From: Pseudoroseicyclus aestuarii
GTDB taxonomy: Bacteria > Pseudomonadota > Alphaproteobacteria > Rhodobacterales > Rhodobacteraceae
DNA length: 64,000 nt
Direction of reading: 5' to 3'
NCBI RefSeq assembly: GCF_003217255.1
Contig: NZ_QJTE01000001.1
Span: forward strand, 310,001-374,000
This document shows, piece after piece, positions 61,496 through 64,000 of this stretch. Made by a program: the position numbers and the translations under genes. Within the stretch, counting starts at the first letter, position 1. The number at the start of each line of letters is the position of its first letter. The notes beneath the pieces are model-generated. The model worked only from the letters and a program-made list of their open reading frames with translations. It had not been told where the DNA came from and did no database searches.

Positions 61496-62976
61496 CCCTT
61501 CCCGATCTCAGCAGCCTGACCATCGCCACGGCCCGCGAGGGGCTGCGCGCCAAGGACTTCACCGCCCAGGAGCTGACCGAGGGCTTCCTCGCGCTGCAGG
61601 AGGGGGCCGGCGCCCTCAACGCCGTCGTCCATGCCACGCCCGAGATCGCCCGCGCCCAGGCCGAGGCCGCCGACGCGCGCCTGGCCGAGGGCGCGGCGCC
61701 CGACCTTTGCGGCATCCCGCTGGGCATCAAGGATCTGTTCTGCACCAAGGGCGTGCCGAGCCAGGCCGCCAGCCGCATCCTCGAAGGCTTCAAGCCCGAG
61801 TACGAATCGACCGTGACGAGCCAGCTCTTCGCCGATGGCGCGGTGATGCTGGGCAAGCTGAACATGGACGAATTCGCCATGGGCTCCTCCAACGAGACGA
61901 GCACCTATGGCCCGGTGGTGAACCCCTGGCGCAAGAACCGCGACCTGACGGCGGGCGGCAGTTCCGGCGGCTCGGCGGCGGCGGTGGCGGCGGGGCTCTG
62001 CCTCGGCGCGACTGGCACCGATACCGGCGGCTCGATCCGGCAGCCGGCTTCCTTCACCGGGATCACCGGGATCAAGCCGACCTACGGGCGCATCTCGCGC
62101 TGGGGCATCATTGCCTTCGCCAGCAGCCTCGATCAGGCCGGGCCGATGACCCGCGACGTGCGCGATGCCGCGATCATGCTGCGCGCCATGTGCGGCGCCG
62201 ATCCCAAGGATTCGACCAGCGCCGACCTGCCGGTGCCGGATTTCGAGGCCGCGCTGACCGGCGATATCCGCGGCAAGGTCATCGGCATCCCGCGCGAGTA
62301 CCGCATGGACGGCATGCCCGAAGAGATCGAGGCCCTCTGGGCGGAGGGGCGGCGCATGCTGCAGGAGGCGGGCGCCGAGGTCCGCGACATCTCCCTGCCG
62401 CATACGAAATACGCGCTGCCGGCCTATTACGTCATCGCCCCGGCCGAGGCCTCCTCGAACCTCGCGCGCTATGACGGCGTGCGCTTCGGGCGCCGCGCGG
62501 CGCTGGGGCAGGGCGAGGACATCACCGCGATGTACGAGAAGACCCGCGCCGAGGGCTTCGGCGCCGAGGTGCAGCGCCGCGTGATGGTCGGCACCTACGT
62601 GCTCTCCGCCGGTTTCTACGACGCCTACTACAACAAGGCGCGCAAGGTGCGCACGCTGATCAAGCGCGACTTCGAGCAGGTCTTCGCGGATGGCGTGGAT
62701 GCGATCCTGACGCCGACCGCGCCCTCGGCCGCCTTCGGGCTGGGCGACATGGCGGATGCCGATCCGGTGCAGATGTATCTCAACGACGTCTTCACGGTGA
62801 CGGTGAACCTCGCCGGGCTGCCGGGCATCTCGGTGCCCGCGGGCCTCGACCGGCAGGGCCTGCCGCTGGGCCTGCAGCTGATCGGCAAGCCCTGGGAAGA
62901 GGCGGAGCTGCTGGATACCGCCTATTCACTGGAACGTGCTGCGGGCTTCGTGGCGCGGCCGGACAAGTGGTGGTAG
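61492..62976 (+). CDS. gatA: Asp/Glu-tRNA amidotransferase subunit A
   Basis: A 494-residue amidase-signature enzyme that frees ammonia from glutamine for tRNA amidation. The Ser-cisSer-Lys triad is Lys80 (PLGIKDLF), Ser157 ([10 protein letters not shown]) and Ser181 ([10 protein letters not shown]). gatB is not adjacent, as is common in alphaproteobacteria. Confidence 0.97.
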   Translation: MTLPDLSSLTIATAREGLRAKDFTAQELTEGFLALQEGAGALNAVVHATPEIARAQAEAADARLAEGAAPDLCGIPLGIKDLFCTKGVPSQAASRILEGFKPEYESTVTSQLFADGAVMLGKLNMDEFAMGSSNETSTYGPVVNPWRKNRDLTAGGSSGGSAAAVAAGLCLGATGTDTGGSIRQPASFTGITGIKPTYGRISRWGIIAFASSLDQAGPMTRDVRDAAIMLRAMCGADPKDSTSADLPVPDFEAALTGDIRGKVIGIPREYRMDGMPEEIEALWAEGRRMLQEAGAEVRDISLPHTKYALPAYYVIAPAEASSNLARYDGVRFGRRAALGQGEDITAMYEKTRAEGFGAEVQRRVMVGTYVLSAGFYDAYYNKARKVRTLIKRDFEQVFADGVDAILTPTAPSAAFGLGDMADADPVQMYLNDVFTVTVNLAGLPGISVPAGLDRQGLPLGLQLIGKPWEEAELLDTAYSLERAAGFVARPDKWW

Positions 62977-63009
62977 CGGCCTGAAGGGCCTCATGGAGAC
63001 ACTGGAACG

Positions 63010-63834
63010 ATGGTGAGCGGTCTGAAATCCGGGGCGGTCCTGTCCGCCCTCGCGGCGCTGAGCCTCTCGGCCTGCGCGCCCGCGGTGCCCGACAGCGCCG
63101 TCGCGGCGCGCAACGCGCAGCTGGCCGGGGCCAGCGCCACCTCCTTCGGCGGCAGCACCCTGCCGCCGCCGGGGCAGGCGCCCGCCACCAGCTTCAGCCC
63201 CGCCGCGCCGACGGCCGTGACGCCGCTGTCCGATACCGCTGCGGCGCCCGCAGTGCCGGGCGGCATCTCGACCTCCGAGCTCGCCGCGGCGGGCATCGGC
63301 GGCGGCGCGGCACCTGCCGCCGCCCCGCCTGAGCCCGCGACCTACAATGCCGCTGCGCCCGGCGGCGATGCCGACCGCCGCGGCGGCGTGCAGGCGAGCC
63401 CCGGCAATGCCGCGCCCGACCTCGTTGGCGTGGTGCCCGGCGCGCTGTCGGACGAGCAGAACTTCGACGCCGTGGCGGGCCGCGAATCCATCGAATCGGA
63501 TGCCGAGCGGCGCGCCCGTCAGGCCGCCGAGTACCAGGTCGTCACCCCCACGGCGCTGCCGCAGCGCGACGGCGGCTCGGGCCCGAACCTCGTTCAATAC
63601 GCGTTGAACGCGCCCAATGCGCGCGGGCAGGAGTATTACTCGCGCTTCATGCTGGGCAATGTGCCGGGCCGCTACGAGCGCAACTGCGCGCGTTACGGCA
63701 ATGCCGACGATGCGCAGCGCGTCTTCATGGCGCGCGGCGGGCCGGACCGCGATCCTCTGAACATCGATCCCGATGGCGACGGCTTCGCCTGCGGCTGGGA
63801 TCCGGCCCCCTTCCGTGCCGCCCTCGGCGACTGA
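63010..63834 (+). CDS. Lipoprotein with C-terminal Excalibur-like calcium motif
   Basis: A 274-residue lipoprotein. The signal peptide ends in the lipobox LSAC (Cys22). A long Ala/Pro/Gly-rich low-complexity linker (25-135) follows. The C-terminal 70 residues hold a small conserved domain: RYERNCARYGNADDAQRVFMARGGPDRD, then IDPDGDGFACGWDP, the DxDxDGxxC pattern of Excalibur calcium-binding modules with two cysteines. It is probably an envelope protein of unknown function. It lies 33 bases after gatA. The amidase gene downstream overlaps its end. Confidence 0.82.
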   Translation: MVSGLKSGAVLSALAALSLSACAPAVPDSAVAARNAQLAGASATSFGGSTLPPPGQAPATSFSPAAPTAVTPLSDTAAAPAVPGGISTSELAAAGIGGGAAPAAAPPEPATYNAAAPGGDADRRGGVQASPGNAAPDLVGVVPGALSDEQNFDAVAGRESIESDAERRARQAAEYQVVTPTALPQRDGGSGPNLVQYALNAPNARGQEYYSRFMLGNVPGRYERNCARYGNADDAQRVFMARGGPDRDPLNIDPDGDGFACGWDPAPFRAALGD

Positions 63835-64000
63835 GCCCCTCTCGCCGAACCATGGCCCGCGCCGCGATGGCGCGGTGCCGGACATGGTGGTGCTGCATTA
63901 CACCGCGATGACGCATGAGGCCGGGCTTGCGCGTCTCTGCGATCCGGAGTTCGAGGTTTCCGCCCATTGGCTGATCGCGCCGGATGGCACGGCCTTGGCC
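63815..64000 (+). CDS. N-acetylmuramoyl-L-alanine amidase, AmiD type (5' part)
   Basis: Translation from the GTG at 63815 gives 62 residues before the window ends: PLSPNHGPRRDGAVPDMV, then VLHYTAMTHEAGLARLCDPE and VSAHWLIAPDG. This is the Amidase_2 start: HYTAM contains the first zinc His, and SAHWLI the substrate-side His. The SPNHGPR lead is typical of the family in this group, which sets the start upstream of 63839. The gene overlaps the lipoprotein by 20 bases in another frame. Its product removes stem peptides from muropeptides during cell-wall recycling. Confidence 0.8.
   Translation, partial: MPPSATEPLSPNHGPRRDGAVPDMVVLHYTAMTHEAGLARLCDPEFEVSAHWLIAPDGTALA

Noticed and set aside
61208-62976. 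gatCA without gatB as an anomaly
   Set aside because: Separation of gatB from gatCA is ordinary in alphaproteobacteria.

Overview
The window is a high-GC chromosomal segment of an alphaproteobacterium, most likely a member of the Rhodobacteraceae/Roseobacter group. The placement rests on gene content and order: a surE-pcm-nlpD set, an alphaproteobacterial SAM-II riboswitch before metZ, FolE2, DUF1178, DUF2852, DUF1127 and RDD proteins, malate synthase G, a hisB-hisH-(DUF2147)-hisA arrangement, and a single-chain pyruvate carboxylase. I see no tRNA, rRNA, insertion sequence, prophage or CRISPR array. I do not assign a genus.

Layout. 1-4616: the end of upp, a peptidoglycan-binding lipoprotein, a decayed pyrE-like pseudogene, and the nlpD-pcm-surE cell-envelope/repair block. 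4722-8325: a three-gene ribose-type sugar ABC transporter. 8370-13866: a YfcG-like GST; metZ under a SAM-II riboswitch followed by a terminator; folE2; bpt; an RDD protein; a DUF2852 protein. 14071-24284: glnE, eda, two exported proteins, DUF1178, Nudix, a histone-deacetylase-like hydrolase, pepN, a small membrane protein. 24384-30541: glcB, DUF1127/LysR divergent pair, a class-I amidotransferase-like hydrolase with a D-lyxose isomerase, rluE, a small basic protein, cspA. 30757-43313: an ornithine decarboxylase behind a speF-like leader, a flavin monooxygenase, pyc, an MFS exporter with divergent MarR, hisA/hisH/hisB, and a glutamate dehydrogenase.

43437-46615 is a two-gene light-sensing operon: heme oxygenase, which makes biliverdin, coupled to a bacteriophytochrome HWE kinase with a fused receiver. 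46641-60282 is a divergent amino-sugar locus. The leftward arm encodes a regulator, a ROK-type GlcNAc kinase, a GH20 hexosaminidase and an M81 peptidase. The rightward arm encodes a CutC-family protein, a Gfo/Idh oxidoreductase, a complete CUT1 ABC transporter, NagB and a cytoplasmic gamma-glutamyltransferase. Both hydrolases lack export signals, so oligosaccharide is probably imported intact, cut and phosphorylated inside, then fed to glycolysis through NagB. No nagA deacetylase lies in the window.

60356-64000: a UPF0173 metallo-hydrolase, gatC-gatA, an Excalibur-motif lipoprotein and the start of an AmiD-type amidase.

The most interesting signals are: the riboswitch-terminator unit of metZ; the speF-like leader with an upstream reading frame through it; a regulator with an RpiR-type DNA-binding domain joined to a DeoR-type sugar-phosphate sensor; the pyrE-like pseudogene; a family of GC-hairpin/AT-core elements mostly at gene 3' ends; and three convergent gene pairs whose stop codons share one CTAG.
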